A stretch of 64,000 nt of DNA from Marinobacter salinexigens (GTDB lineage Bacteria > Pseudomonadota > Gammaproteobacteria > Pseudomonadales > Oleiphilaceae). A model generated the notes under the pieces. That model saw only the letters and a list, made by a program, of their open reading frames with translations. It was not told the DNA's origin and did not search any database. Positions 63,633 to 64,000 of this stretch are shown here, piece after piece. Location: contig NZ_VTUU01000007.1 of NCBI RefSeq assembly GCF_008370345.1, positions 62,001 to 126,000 of the forward strand, read 5' to 3'. Both the position numbers and the translations under genes were made by a program. Each line of letters opens with the position of its first letter. Position 1 is the stretch's first letter.

Positions 63633-64000
63633 ATGACGGATCAGAAAAAGTCTGACCAGACCACAACCTCCGAAAAACCCTGGGGCGGACGCTTCAGCGA
63701 GCCCACGGATGCTTTCGTTGAGCGTTTTACCGCCTCCGTCGGTTTCGATCAGCGTCTTTATCACCACGACATTACCGGCTCTATTGCCCACGCCACCATG
63801 CTGGCGGCGGTAGGGGTGCTGACGGAAGAAGAGCGGGACACCATCATCGAGGGCCTGAATGCGGTCAAGGCCGATATCGAAGCGGGCAAGTTCGAGTGGT
63901 CAGTCAGTCTGGAAGATGTCCACATGAACGTGGAGGCGCGCCTGACCGACCGGATCGGTATCACGGGCAAGAAGCTCCATACTGGCCGCAGCCGTAACGA
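63633..64000 (+). CDS. argH: argininosuccinate lyase (3' end outside window)
   Basis: Last step of arginine synthesis. The visible 122 residues include [39 protein letters not shown] and LHTGRSRN, all diagnostic. ATG 63633 is preceded by AGGAAAG. Confidence 0.96.
   Translation, partial: MTDQKKSDQTTTSEKPWGGRFSEPTDAFVERFTASVGFDQRLYHHDITGSIAHATMLAAVGVLTEEERDTIIEGLNAVKADIEAGKFEWSVSLEDVHMNVEARLTDRIGITGKKLHTGRSRN

Overview
The window looks like chromosome of a marine gammaproteobacterium of the Marinobacter type. This rests on gene content and order: algZ-algR-hemC-hemD-hemX-hemY with argH divergent, rho-ubiD-flavin reductase, dsbB-rsd, rmf, rep next to cytochrome c5, and a large acyl-CoA catabolic block with TRAP transport. 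The assignment is inferred from family and synteny knowledge; no database was searched.

Bases 1-16101 are a catabolic region. It holds an MBL-fold hydrolase, four acyl-CoA dehydrogenases (two of them a probable heteromeric pair), an AraC-type regulator, and a long minus-strand operon running from 16101 to 7331. Operon order is APH-family kinase, small DUF6285-type protein, ACAD11-like acyl-CoA dehydrogenase, SCP-x-type thiolase, TRAP DctP-DctQ-DctM, acyl-CoA ligase. The first three match in order and type the LvaA-LvaB-LvaC trio, which converts 4-hydroxyacyl-CoA to 3-hydroxyacyl-CoA through a phosphorylated intermediate. The operon therefore looks like uptake, activation and beta-oxidation of a 4-hydroxy acid or lactone-like substrate.

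Bases 16200-21450 hold an SSS-family symporter under a TPP riboswitch (probable thiamine or precursor uptake), a bile-acid-symporter-family protein, a second AraC regulator, and an orphan TRAP binding protein. Bases 21842-24153 are a TetR regulator / acrylyl-CoA reductase / AhpD-like peroxidase operon with matching operator-like palindromes before the first two genes. Bases 24200-25960 form a small accessory patch beside tRNA-Arg(CCG): an AAA ATPase with repeated TTAGTA motifs in its promoter, and a short gene broken by (or reading through) one in-frame TGA.

From 26046 onward the content is mostly housekeeping: yaeQ, lrgA/lrgB, pepQ, Fur-type bfd and bfr, phosphomannomutase, phospholipase A, cytochrome c5, rep, a GGDEF-EAL protein, tex, gshA, rmf, fliL-like, dsbB, rsd, an FKBP isomerase, an ABC-F protein, ppx, trxA, molybdenum-cofactor genes (mobA, moaE, moaD, moeA, moaB), rho, ubiD, a ferredoxin reductase, the haem genes and algR/algZ, ending in a partial argH.

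The most unusual structure is a set of long intergenic hairpins at 31481-31596, 50346-50455 and 54679-54787. Their 27-29 bp outer stems are unrelated in sequence yet each is almost perfectly self-complementary. Their inner cores are conserved and carry two small hairpins presenting ANGGA loops, two of which match the Rsm/CsrA binding consensus exactly. This looks like a dispersed structured RNA or terminator family with possible CsrA/RsmA binding.
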